A DNA stretch of 64,000 nt from assembly GCA_963764805.1 (NCBI GenBank), contig CAVXUB010000002.1:248001-312000 (forward strand), read 5' to 3'. The notes under the pieces were generated by a model, which was given only the letters and a program-made list of their open reading frames with translations, was not told the DNA's origin and searched no databases. Positions 44,590-52,949 of this stretch are shown piece after piece. This DNA is from CAVXUB01 sp963764805 (lineage in GTDB: Bacteria > Actinomycetota > Acidimicrobiia > Acidimicrobiales > Bog-793). A program made the position numbers and the translations under genes. How positions within the stretch are numbered: the first letter of the stretch is position 1; each line of letters starts with the position of its first letter.

Positions 44590-46359
44590 TCACCCCTTAT
44601 GGCTCGCGGCAGGGCACCAGGGGTTGGCGGGTATCCCCCTGCACGGGTCGGGCATCGTCGGCAGGTTGGTCGACGAGGGGTCGTCGAGCGCTTTGGCTCC
44701 GGGCAGGGGGTGCATCACGACATGGGTCTGCCGCGGGTAGTTCGCCCCCGGCGGGCAGGCGGACCCGCCGCTGGCGGGCCCGATCGAGATGCCCGAATCG
44801 CAGGCCACTTCGTCGATGAACGGGGCGTTGACGTCTGGAGGGACCGTGGTCCCGTTGCAACTCGGGTACAGGGCCTCCGCCTCGACAGGTGAGGTGGTGA
44901 GACCAGCGTGATCCTTGTTGCTGCTGAAGCAGTCCGTCGCGTCGGGCTCCAGGTTCGCCGCCGCAATGTCCCCGTTCGTCGGGTTGCCGAAGGAACCATT
45001 CCCGGAATAGCTGTTCCCGATCACAGCGTCCCCGTATTCGTCGAACAGGCATACCTCGCTCGGCGTCGGGTTGTCCGGGCTGTTCGGTGGGAGAGGCGTG
45101 CCGCCTGTGCAGGGGCCGCCGCTGTCCGGATAGGGGACGAGGATCGTTCCCCAGGCGCCGTTGTCCGTGAACGTGTTGTCGAGCACGGTGTCGTCGCGGG
45201 CTCCCGACAACGACAGGCCCGTCCCTACCGGGCCGGCCGCCGCTGATCCGTACGTCGGCACGTTCGGGTCGTTGTTGTCGGCGGAGACGTTCTTGTAGAA
45301 CACCCAGCACGTGGTGGCGCCGGGGACCGGCGGCTTGACGCCGGGCGGGCACGCACCGTCCTGAGGTGGCGGGTTGTCGCCGTTCTGGCTGTTGGTGTCG
45401 AAGCCGTCCTCGTTGTGGTCGAACCGGGAGTGCTCGACCAGCAGCCAACCACCGGAGTTGGATCCCGAGTAGCCGAGGGCGTTGTACTCGGACCAGGCGT
45501 GGTCGACCTCTTGATCGCATTCGTCCTGGCAGGCGCCGATGTAGTAGCCGGAGTCGTTGAAGTTGCTGGCATACGTGTTGTCCCACACGCCGCCGTCCCA
45601 GTTGCTCGAGAAGATCCCATAAGCGGCCGCCGTGACCTCGGCTTGGGACGATGAACTGCGGAAGTAGGTGCTGGTCGCCGTCAGGTACTCCCCCTTGTAG
45701 CCGCCCTTCCCGTCGACGAATACGTTGCCGGAGTTGGCGCCTCCGTTCCACCAGATCTCGTTGCCGGCGCCGCCGTCCCCGCCGGTGCCGTCGAGGAAGT
45801 TGCAGGCGGTGACATTCTCGACCCACGTGCCGGCAGCCTTCCAGACCATGATCCCGTTCAGGCCCTCGTGCGGGGAGCTCGCCGGACCGAACACCTGGTC
45901 GGACGTCCGCGCGCTGCACGGCGCTCCGGATCTCGTGCCGTCCACGATCACGGAATCGCGGTTCATCCCCATCAGCCAGACGTTGTCCTCGCTGATCAAG
46001 ACTGCGGCCGGATCTTGGCCGGGCGGAGCGGCGGCGATCGCAGTGGCTACCGTCTTGTAGTCACCGGGTGCCAGCAACACGTACGTGTCCGGCACTTGCC
46101 CGTTTGCAGTATGGGCCGCTGCCCAGGACTGCGCGGCGTCCACGGCGGCTTGGATGTCAGCGACGGTCGGGGTACCCGCAGAACCGAACTGCCCGGGCAC
46201 GCCGTCGAAGGTGCCGACGGCGAACACGTTGCTCGGCCATGTCGTCGTCCCCGCGGCGCCGGTGCCTGCGTCTGTCGCCACCATGAATGTGGCCACGGTC
46301 GTGAGCGCCGTAGCGGCGGCGAGCCGGCGAAGGACCTGCCTGCGTTTCCGCATTCCCAT
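44590..46359 (-). CDS. Secreted right-handed beta-helix protein
   Basis: 589-residue exported protein. The start ATG 46359 follows GGAGGGAGAC. The signal peptide is MGMRKRRQVLRRLAAATALT...ATDAGTGAAG. The mature part has a pectate-lyase-like parallel beta-helix pattern: VLLAPGDYKTVATAIAA, DSVIVDGTRSG, GIMVWKAAGTWVENVTACNF, LLVEHSRFDHNEDGFDTNSQ, LSLSGARDDTVLDNTFTDNG and DAVIGNSYSGNGSFG. About ten cysteines suggest disulfides. The family often acts on or binds polysaccharides; no catalytic triad can be assigned by eye. It is divergent from a DrrAB-type exporter. Confidence 0.82.
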   Translation of the reverse strand: MGMRKRRQVLRRLAAATALTTVATFMVATDAGTGAAGTTTWPSNVFAVGTFDGVPGQFGSAGTPTVADIQAAVDAAQSWAAAHTANGQVPDTYVLLAPGDYKTVATAIAAAPPGQDPAAVLISEDNVWLMGMNRDSVIVDGTRSGAPCSARTSDQVFGPASSPHEGLNGIMVWKAAGTWVENVTACNFLDGTGGDGGAGNEIWWNGGANSGNVFVDGKGGYKGEYLTATSTYFRSSSSQAEVTAAAYGIFSSNWDGGVWDNTYASNFNDSGYYIGACQDECDQEVDHAWSEYNALGYSGSNSGGWLLVEHSRFDHNEDGFDTNSQNGDNPPPQDGACPPGVKPPVPGATTCWVFYKNVSADNNDPNVPTYGSAAAGPVGTGLSLSGARDDTVLDNTFTDNGAWGTILVPYPDSGGPCTGGTPLPPNSPDNPTPSEVCLFDEYGDAVIGNSYSGNGSFGNPTNGDIAAANLEPDATDCFSSNKDHAGLTTSPVEAEALYPSCNGTTVPPDVNAPFIDEVACDSGISIGPASGGSACPPGANYPRQTHVVMHPLPGAKALDDPSSTNLPTMPDPCRGIPANPWCPAASHKG

Positions 46360-46548
46360 CAGTGTCTCCCTCCGCTCGCCCATGCTCGGGCTCCCGAGTG
46401 CCGACGCGCGCGGGCGCGTGCTGAGCCCACCCCGGCGGCTTGGACCTTTCCCCGGTGAGCCCCCGCCGAAACCCTCCGTTTCCTTCCTCCAGCGCCGCCT
46501 GCAGGCTCGCACGAGTCGCCGCCTCGGGAGGCGGGCTACCGTCGAGTC
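46360..46548. other. Divergent intergenic region
   Basis: About 190 bp between the beta-helix gene and the ABC exporter. A TACCGT box at 46537-46542 is the only promoter-like element noticed for the exporter. Confidence 0.35.
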
Positions 46549-47535
46549 ATCTCCCCCGATCCTCAACATGCGAGCGTCTGCACGGAGCCGGATCAGATCA
46601 TCGCGACCGTCGGGCTGACCAAGGTCTATCCCGGTACCGACTTCAAGGCGGTCGACGACCTGAACCTGTCCGTCAGTGCAGGCGAGATCTTCGGCCTGCT
46701 CGGGCCCAACGGCGCAGGCAAGACCACCACCGCCGGGATGCTCACGACACGGGTCATCCCGACGGCCGGCGCCGCCTATGTGGCGGGGATCGACGTCGTC
46801 GCGCATCCGGCGCTCGTGAAGCAGTTGATCGGCGTCGTCTCCCAGCAGAACACGCTCGACCGCCAGTTGACCGTCTGGGAGAACCTCTACTTCCATTGCA
46901 GGCTCTTCGGCATGCCTGCACGTGAGAGCCGCCGGGCAGCAGATCAGCTGCTCGACCAGTTCCATCTCACCAAGTGGGGAAAGGCATCGGTCTACGCACT
47001 CTCGGGCGGGATGGCACAGCGCCTGATGGTCGCGCGCTCGGTCGCCCACCGACCCGCCGTGCTGTTCATGGACGAGCCGACCGCTGGCCTCGACCCGCAG
47101 AGCAGGCTGGCCCTCTGGGAGATCCTCGGCGAGCTCAACAGGAGCGGGCAGACGATCCTCCTCACGACCCACTACATGGAGGAGGCGGACCAGCTCTGCA
47201 GCCGGGTGGCGATCATGGACCACGGCCGGATCCTGGCGCTCGACACTCCCGCCGAGCTGAAGGCGACTGTCGGAGCCGACACCGTCGTGTCGGTGACTGC
47301 TTCGGGGGACACCGAGCGCCTGGCGGAGGCGTTTCGCGTGGACCTGGAAGGCGTGACGCGCGTGAGGGCCGCAGACGGACGTCTGGAAGTACACGTGCGG
47401 GGGACCGAAGGCCTCCTCCCGAAGGTTGTAGCGGTCGCCGATCGTGGAGGCTTCGAGGTGGCGGACGTGTCCGTGACGGAGCCGACGTTGGAGACGGTTT
47501 TCATCAACCTCACGGGAAAGGAGCTACGGGATTGA
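46549..47535 (+). CDS. ABC transporter ATP-binding protein, DrrA type (start unclear)
   Basis: Nucleotide-binding subunit of an ABC-2 exporter. Seen: TVGLTKVYPGTDFKAVDDLN, Walker A LLGPNGAGKTTT, signature YALSGGMAQRLMVARSVAHR, Walker B VLFMDEPTAGLDP and H-loop LLTTHYMEEADQ, with a DrrA-like C-terminal extension (TEPTLETVFINLTGKEL). No ATG, GTG or TTG exists in frame between the upstream stop at 46456 and ATG 46738. ATG 46738 is downstream of Walker A and cannot be the start. The listed start is therefore only the approximate edge, 6 nt after a TACCGT box; an indel or a nonstandard start (ATC at 46549) must be involved. It overlaps the permease gene by 4 nt. Confidence 0.88.
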   Translation: MSPDPQHASVCTEPDQIIATVGLTKVYPGTDFKAVDDLNLSVSAGEIFGLLGPNGAGKTTTAGMLTTRVIPTAGAAYVAGIDVVAHPALVKQLIGVVSQQNTLDRQLTVWENLYFHCRLFGMPARESRRAADQLLDQFHLTKWGKASVYALSGGMAQRLMVARSVAHRPAVLFMDEPTAGLDPQSRLALWEILGELNRSGQTILLTTHYMEEADQLCSRVAIMDHGRILALDTPAELKATVGADTVVSVTASGDTERLAEAFRVDLEGVTRVRAADGRLEVHVRGTEGLLPKVVAVADRGGFEVADVSVTEPTLETVFINLTGKELRD

Positions 47536-48419
47536 GAGCTGCGACGCTCGATCCGGACGCCGCTTCGAGTCCGGCGGCGCCCATCGATGCCACCCATCTG
47601 CGGTCGGCCATGGCAGCCTCGCGGGCTGCGCTGGCGGGGCTGATGCTCCGCGACCTCACCGTTCTTCGCAAGCACCTCGTCGAGTTCGTGCTGCGCACCC
47701 TGATCCAGCCGTTCCTCCTCGTGTTCGTCTTCTTGTACGTGTTCCCGAAGATCGGGCAGTCGGTCGGCGGGGGGAGGGGATCGGCGGCTTTCGCGACCGT
47801 TCTCGTGCCGGGAGTGGTCGGCATCTCGATCATGTTCCAGGGCGTCCAGGCGGTGGCGCTCAGCCTGTCGCAGGAGTTCGGGTTCACCCGCGAGATCGAG
47901 GACCGCGTGCAGGCGCCCTGCCCGATCTGGCTGGTCGCCGTCAGCAAGGTCGTGTCGGGCGTGATCCAGGGTCTGATCGCGGCGGCGATCGTCTTTCCGA
48001 TCGCAGCGGTCGTTCATGCTTCGGGTGTGCGGCCGCAGTGGGACGTCTCGTGGCCGGTGCTCGTGACCGTGCTGCCGCTGGCCTGCCTGGCCTTCAGCGC
48101 GCTCGGGCTGACACTTGGCTGCCTCTTCGAACCGCGAAACATCGGGCTGATGTTCGGCTTCATCGTCCTGCCGATCACGTTCCTCGGCGGGACGTACTAC
48201 CAGTGGACGCGACTGTCGCCGGTGCGGATAGGCGGGTTCCACTGGCTCCAGGTGGTGGTCTGCGTGAATCCCTTGATCTACGTCAACGAGGGGCTGCGCG
48301 CCGCCCTGACGAACCTCTCGCACCTACCGCTTTACGCCATCTATCCGGCTTTGGTCGCCTTCTCCGCGGTCTTTCTCGGCATCGGGATCATCGCCTTCCG
48401 GCGCCGCGTCCTGTCGTGA
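47532..48419 (+). CDS. ABC-2 type transporter permease, DrrB type
   Basis: 295-residue membrane subunit with six hydrophobic segments. Seen: VEFVLRTLIQPFLLVFVFLY, VPGVVGISIMFQGVQAVALS, FGFTREIEDRVQAPCPIWLV (the cytoplasmic EIEDR loop typical of ABC-2 permeases) and GFIVLPITFLGGTYYQWTRL, then VCVNPLIYVNEGLRAAL. TTG 47532 overlaps the ATPase stop (TTGA). Likely exports a lipid, glycan or drug-like molecule; the substrate is unknown. Confidence 0.88.
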   Translation: MRAATLDPDAASSPAAPIDATHLRSAMAASRAALAGLMLRDLTVLRKHLVEFVLRTLIQPFLLVFVFLYVFPKIGQSVGGGRGSAAFATVLVPGVVGISIMFQGVQAVALSLSQEFGFTREIEDRVQAPCPIWLVAVSKVVSGVIQGLIAAAIVFPIAAVVHASGVRPQWDVSWPVLVTVLPLACLAFSALGLTLGCLFEPRNIGLMFGFIVLPITFLGGTYYQWTRLSPVRIGGFHWLQVVVCVNPLIYVNEGLRAALTNLSHLPLYAIYPALVAFSAVFLGIGIIAFRRRVLS

Positions 48420-48461
48420 GCGGGTTCCCGAACCTTGCTGCGACTAGAGCCGACGTGCCCT

Positions 48462-48478
48462 ATCCGGTGTGACCGGAT
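48462..48478. terminator. Hairpin after the ABC exporter
   Basis: ATCCGG-TGTGA-CCGGAT forms a perfect 6-bp stem 43 nt after the permease stop. No T tract follows, so terminator function is tentative. Confidence 0.35.
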
Positions 48479-48628
48479 GTCGCGGCAAAAGGATCCCGTC
48501 CCCGTCTGGCAGACGTACGTCGAGCACGGCGACGTCGGGCCGCGTGGGAGGTATACGAATGAGGGCGCACGTGGAAGAACGGTCGGAGGGCCCTGTCGGA
48601 CCGGGACCGGTGATAGACCCTGCTCCCT

Positions 48629-50593
48629 ATGACAGGATCGCTCGCGGCTGCCGTGAATCTCAACCAGCCAGGAACCTTCCTGCACTGGTCGATCTTCTAC
48701 GTCTCGGAAGCGAACCTCGTCCTCATCGCCGTGATGGTGGTGATCTTCGGCGCGGCATTGGTGCTTCCCTTCCCGAAGGGTCGTCACCCCGACGCGCTCC
48801 TGCCGACGAGAGGGGGCGTCGCCGGAGTGCCTGGCACCGTGAGCGCCGCCGGGAGTGAGAGTGGCGACGGGCACGAAGGGGCCATCGCGGATGGGGGAGC
48901 GACTCTGCTCCATACGCCGCCGGTGGAGCGGCCACTCGAGCCCTCCGACGCCGGGATGTGGACTGCCCGGATACGCGAGCGGGCTCTTGGGCTCCTGCCT
49001 CCGGGAAAGCTGCTTCCCGATCGACAGCCCGCCTACGTCGCGTCGTGGGTCTATGTCTTCGGTGTCGGCAGCCTTGCCGGCCTTGGCCTCGCAATAGTGT
49101 CCGGACTGGCCATTGCTCTTGGGGGCGTTGACTGGTGGCACTACAACGCTGTCGGCCATTTCTTCAACAGCCTCCACCTGTGGAGTACCGAGCTGTTCAT
49201 GGCCTTCGTAGTCATCCATCTATGGGGGAAGTTCTGGATGGCGGCCTGGCGGGGCAAACGCGCTCTCACCTGGGTGACCGGCGTCGTCGCCTTCCTTGCA
49301 GCCGTCGTCGAGTGCTTCACCGGTTACCTCTCCCAGCAGAACTTCGACTCGCAGTGGATCTCGGCCAATGGCAAGGACGCGATCAATGCGACCGGCCTCG
49401 GCGCTTTCTTCAACCTGATGAACTTCGGCCAGATGCTCCTCTGGCACGTCGTGCTCATGCCCCTCGTGCTTGTGGCTCTCGTGGGCGCTCACGTGCTGCT
49501 GGTACGGATACGCGGTGTTTCGCGCCCTATTGCCTCCTCGAACCCCCGGGGCCGCGAGGGCCGCCGCTTGCAGAGGGAACGTGAGAGGGCCGAGTGGTGG
49601 GGTCCGATGCGGCGCTACGACATCGTCAAGGAGGGCACGGCCGCAGGGCTCGTGGTGCTCGTGCTCTGTATCGTCCTCGCCGGCGTCCTCTCATCGCCTG
49701 ACGTGCCTCCCGTCACGATCCAGACCTGGGCGAAGGTGGCGCCTTCGGACTTCCTCGGCACCGCGGCCAACGAGCTCGCCGGAACCAGCGAGACCGCCAC
49801 CTATGGCCCTCCGTACGGCCCCTACACGAACAGCTCCACCAATGTTCAGAGCATCCTCTTTTCGCCTCAACGTCTTGCCGGTGCGCTGCAGCCGGTGAAC
49901 GCCGCCCGGGCGTTCGTCCTCGACCCCCTGGGCAGAGTCGCTGGCGGGGACCCGAGGTTGTCGGCTGCCCTGGCTCGCTACGGCGCCGCCTCGCCGGCGC
50001 AACAGTCCACTTGGGTAGGCGACTACCTCAACGCCCTCCCGAAGGTGACATTTGACGCCTCAGGTGTGCCACACGTGCCCACCAGGTCTGCGGGACCTGT
50101 CCCGCTGCTGCTGGCGTCCGAGCTGTTGGCTGCGGAGTCCGGCGGTCTCGACGCCGATCTCCTGGCGAAGCAGCCCTTCTACGGGACGAACGTGACGCTT
50201 CCGTTGCTCTTCCTGGAGGATGGTTCCTACTTCGGTTCGCTTGCCGAGGCGGATCACCTCACCGGTTCGCAGTGGGGCGTGATGAACGAGCCAGGTAGCT
50301 ATCCCGGCCAGCCGTGGCTCTGGCTGTACACGCTCTGGTACCAGCTGCCGGGCTTCCGTACATCCGCCAACGTCGACCTGATCGCCGTCTACCTGACCGG
50401 TCTGGCGACGTTGATCTTGCTGGCGGTGCCGTTCATCCCCGGCCTGCGCGACGTTCCCCGGCTCGTCCCTGTGCACCGGCTCGTCTGGCGCGAGTGGGGC
50501 GAATACGAGCCGGGTTCCGGCACGCCACCCGTGCCCGCAGCGCTGACGGATGACGACCTGTCGACAACCAGGGATGGCCTGAGCGCTGACTGA
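48629..50593 (+). CDS. Cytochrome b-like membrane protein with long C-terminal extension
   Basis: 654 residues. After a first hydrophobic segment (IFYVSEANLVLIAVMVVIFG) and a linker comes a cytochrome b N-terminal domain (about 130-300). Heme ligands are H183 and H197 in SLHLWSTELFMAFVVIHLWG, and H273 and H288 in LWHVVLMPLVLVALVGAHVL. Spacings of 13 and 14 intervening residues resemble cytochrome b6. The conserved DWWHYNAVGHFFNSLH precedes the first ligand. A further helix near 345 is followed by about 200 extracytoplasmic residues with no cysteines or heme-c motif, then a last helix (LTGLATLILLAVPFIPGL). No Rieske or c1 gene is adjacent. Role: membrane electron transfer, partner unknown. Start ATG 48629 or GTG 48653. 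Confidence 0.82.
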   Translation: MTGSLAAAVNLNQPGTFLHWSIFYVSEANLVLIAVMVVIFGAALVLPFPKGRHPDALLPTRGGVAGVPGTVSAAGSESGDGHEGAIADGGATLLHTPPVERPLEPSDAGMWTARIRERALGLLPPGKLLPDRQPAYVASWVYVFGVGSLAGLGLAIVSGLAIALGGVDWWHYNAVGHFFNSLHLWSTELFMAFVVIHLWGKFWMAAWRGKRALTWVTGVVAFLAAVVECFTGYLSQQNFDSQWISANGKDAINATGLGAFFNLMNFGQMLLWHVVLMPLVLVALVGAHVLLVRIRGVSRPIASSNPRGREGRRLQRERERAEWWGPMRRYDIVKEGTAAGLVVLVLCIVLAGVLSSPDVPPVTIQTWAKVAPSDFLGTAANELAGTSETATYGPPYGPYTNSSTNVQSILFSPQRLAGALQPVNAARAFVLDPLGRVAGGDPRLSAALARYGAASPAQQSTWVGDYLNALPKVTFDASGVPHVPTRSAGPVPLLLASELLAAESGGLDADLLAKQPFYGTNVTLPLLFLEDGSYFGSLAEADHLTGSQWGVMNEPGSYPGQPWLWLYTLWYQLPGFRTSANVDLIAVYLTGLATLILLAVPFIPGLRDVPRLVPVHRLVWREWGEYEPGSGTPPVPAALTDDDLSTTRDGLSAD

Positions 50594-50621
50594 GAAGCTC
50601 AAGGCAGATCCACTAGGTAGC

Positions 50622-51683
50622 TCAGATCGCCGCGGGAACCACCGGCTGCTCGCGAACCGAGCCGCGCAGCGACGTCCGGCCGTCGTGCCAGCAGCCGAGT
50701 ACCGCCAGGGCGAAGCGGGCTTCGACAGCAGTGAGGGCTCTCGCGCCGAAGAGGACGTCGCCGGCGAGCTCGGGCTCGTCGCGCAGGAAGCCGGCAACCA
50801 TCCCGTCGGTGGCGAGCTGCTGGTGGACTTCATCGGCGCGCACGTGCACGTCGTAGAACTCGCACGCCTCGTCGCCCAGGCCGAGGCGGCGAAGGGCCGA
50901 CGCGTAGCGGGACATCGGCCCGATCGACGTCATCTCGAACAGCGCCAGATGCCCGACGAGCGCGGCCCGTAGACGGCGATGGAGTCCGAGGAACGAGATG
51001 AGGTTGGTCGTGGCCAAGGTGGTGGCGGGAAGCTCGTCGATGTATGCCAACAGCGTGGGATCGAGGCCGAGAGCCAACATCGTCTTGGCGAAAAGCGCGC
51101 TGTGCATCGCGGCGGCCGAGCCACTGCCGTATTCGTCGGCCTGGATCTCCACCATCACCGCCTTCGCCTGACCCTTGAGACGCGGGATCGCCCACGTATG
51201 TGGGTCTGCCTCCTTCAGCTGGTAGGCCGAGCGGTGCTTGGCGAGTTCTTGGAACTGCCCGATCGTCGCGTGACGGCTCACCCATTCCGACAACGATGGT
51301 CCGCCGCCGCTCGTGGCCATCCGCCAGAGCTCGGGGACCACCTCTGCCGGCGACACCTCTGCCGAATGCACCCCTGATCCCCCCACCACGCCCGCCGCAG
51401 CACGCAACTCGGCCTCGAAACGATCCTCCAGTCTCCGGCGCACCCGCAGCAACGAGGGCTCCCACTCCCACTCCTCGTCGACCCCCGGAAGGCCGGTGTA
51501 GTGGAGCTCGTAGAGGCAGTAGAGGCTGAGTTGGAGGTCCTCCTCGTCCGGCTCACCGACCTCGGGCACCGTCCGGACGTGGTGCGGGGGGCGGCGGAGG
51601 GCACTCAGGAGGTGGTCGGAGACAGGTCCCCTCGCCTCCGGCACTCGCGGTGGGAGTGTCATGGCGCGAGAGGAGATCGGCAT
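50622..51683 (-). CDS. Iron-containing redox enzyme family protein (heme-oxygenase-like fold)
   Basis: 353 residues, resembling the actinobacterial iron-containing redox / Haem_oxygenas_2 (HDO-like) family. Conserved stretches include VMVEIQADEYGSGSAAAMHS (carrying a Glu and Asp ligand candidate), HSALFAKTMLALGLDPTLLA, TTNLISFLGLHRRLRAALVG and HLALFEMTSIGPMSRYASAL, then EFYDVHVRADEVHQQLATDG with clustered His/Asp/Glu. These fit a diiron site in a helical bundle. The N-terminal part (PDEEDLQLSLYCLYELHYTG) is also typical. A GT2 glycosyltransferase gene is 30 bp upstream on the same strand. Confidence 0.8.
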   Translation of the reverse strand: MPISSRAMTLPPRVPEARGPVSDHLLSALRRPPHHVRTVPEVGEPDEEDLQLSLYCLYELHYTGLPGVDEEWEWEPSLLRVRRRLEDRFEAELRAAAGVVGGSGVHSAEVSPAEVVPELWRMATSGGGPSLSEWVSRHATIGQFQELAKHRSAYQLKEADPHTWAIPRLKGQAKAVMVEIQADEYGSGSAAAMHSALFAKTMLALGLDPTLLAYIDELPATTLATTNLISFLGLHRRLRAALVGHLALFEMTSIGPMSRYASALRRLGLGDEACEFYDVHVRADEVHQQLATDGMVAGFLRDEPELAGDVLFGARALTAVEARFALAVLGCWHDGRTSLRGSVREQPVVPAAI

Positions 51684-51713
51684 GTCCCTTGCCTTACCCG
51701 CCAGGGGAAAGGC

Positions 51714-52742
51714 TCACTCGACCTGCGCCGGCGAGAGGGCCATCCGCCGACGCCGCTCGCGCTCGCCGAGGGCGGCACGCCGGATCCGGTGCCCCCGGTA
51801 ACAGATGCCGCCGCGGAGGCGGGCGGCGAGCGCCAGCCAGACGCAGACGGCGCGCTCGGCGCACCAGGCGGGCGCGAGGAGCGAGCAGCGCAAAGGAAAG
51901 TAGCGCTGCGCACCGTGCCGCCGCCGCCCCGCCTCGGCGGCCGCGACCACCGCTACGGCGCCGGCTGTTGCACCCCGGCCGAGGAGGCGCCACTTTGCGT
52001 GCAATGCGAGCAGGAAGGCGAGCGGTGCGACCGGCAGGAAGACGACGAGGCGCAAGGGCCGAGCGAGCTCGTCGTACGCCTGGCGCACGCGTTGCGACCA
52101 GAAGTGGCGCATGGTCGGGGGCAGGCGCCGGACGAAGACGTCGTCGGCGAGTGCGTGCCGCCCGCCGGCCGACTCGATCGTCCGGCAGAGCTCGAAGTTC
52201 TCGAACATCACGTCGCCCGCGTAGCCGCCTGCCTCGAGGAGGACCGACCGCCTGAGCGCGAGGACCCCCGGCCAGTCGCCGCCGGTGACCCGGTTGATCA
52301 GACTGCGTCCTGAGTCCCAGGCGGCATGCCATGGCAATGGATCGAAGTAGTTCTGCGGACGCACGACGTCGGCTGAATCGAGGCGGGCCACCAGCTCGTC
52401 GATCTCCGGCCCGAGACGCACGTCGTCGTCGGCGATGACAACCCGCTCGTGTGTTGCCGCCCGCAGCCCTGCCATCACGTTGCCGACCTTGCCCATCAGC
52501 GTCGACTCCTCTGGCCGAAGATGACGCGCGAAGCGCTCCCAACGCCGCTGGTGATCGGCGAAGACCGGTTCCGGAGAGCCGTCGACGACGAGCAGCTCCG
52601 CCAGGGCGCCGATCCTGGCGAGGTAGGGGTCGAGCTCCCTGCTCGCTGGGCACTCCGTCGTGATCGGCAGCACGTAGCTGAACAGCACGCCTCGTCCTGT
52701 CGTCTCGTCCGTCAGCTGACCATCCTTCGTAGGGCGTGTCAT
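51714..52742 (-). CDS. GT2-family glycosyltransferase
   Basis: 342-residue GT-A enzyme. SYVLPITTECPASRELDPYL starts the Rossmann part; VVIADDDVRLGPEIDELVAR contains the DDD metal-binding motif; DVMFENFELCRTIESAGGRH is the acceptor-side ED-like region. The C-terminus has one or two hydrophobic segments (LRLVVFLPVAPLAFLLALHA), so it is membrane associated. It appears co-transcribed with the iron-dependent redox enzyme gene. The sugar acceptor is unknown. Confidence 0.82.
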   Translation of the reverse strand: MTRPTKDGQLTDETTGRGVLFSYVLPITTECPASRELDPYLARIGALAELLVVDGSPEPVFADHQRRWERFARHLRPEESTLMGKVGNVMAGLRAATHERVVIADDDVRLGPEIDELVARLDSADVVRPQNYFDPLPWHAAWDSGRSLINRVTGGDWPGVLALRRSVLLEAGGYAGDVMFENFELCRTIESAGGRHALADDVFVRRLPPTMRHFWSQRVRQAYDELARPLRLVVFLPVAPLAFLLALHAKWRLLGRGATAGAVAVVAAAEAGRRRHGAQRYFPLRCSLLAPAWCAERAVCVWLALAARLRGGICYRGHRIRRAALGERERRRRMALSPAQVE

Positions 52743-52949
52743 GGCTCACTACCGCCGCTCCGCGAGCGGGGCTCAGCTCGCCGTACCCGCGAAAGGGGAG
52801 CGCCAACCGGCAAGGCGGGACCCGTAGAAAGTTGACTGCTCGATCGGCGCGACCAGATCCGGTGCGAATCGGGGTAAGAGAAGGCCAGCGGCTTCGCCCG
52901 TCAGCCGTCGTCGGACTGCGAAGTGCCCCGAGCCACGGGAGGAGTGCTG

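Noticed and set aside
34000..45000. A second copy of the tRNA-Leu 3' end as attR of the element
   Set aside because: Looked for TTCAAGT, CCTCCGAC and TCCGACAC repeats by eye and saw none; serine integrases may need only a very short core, so absence is not conclusive.
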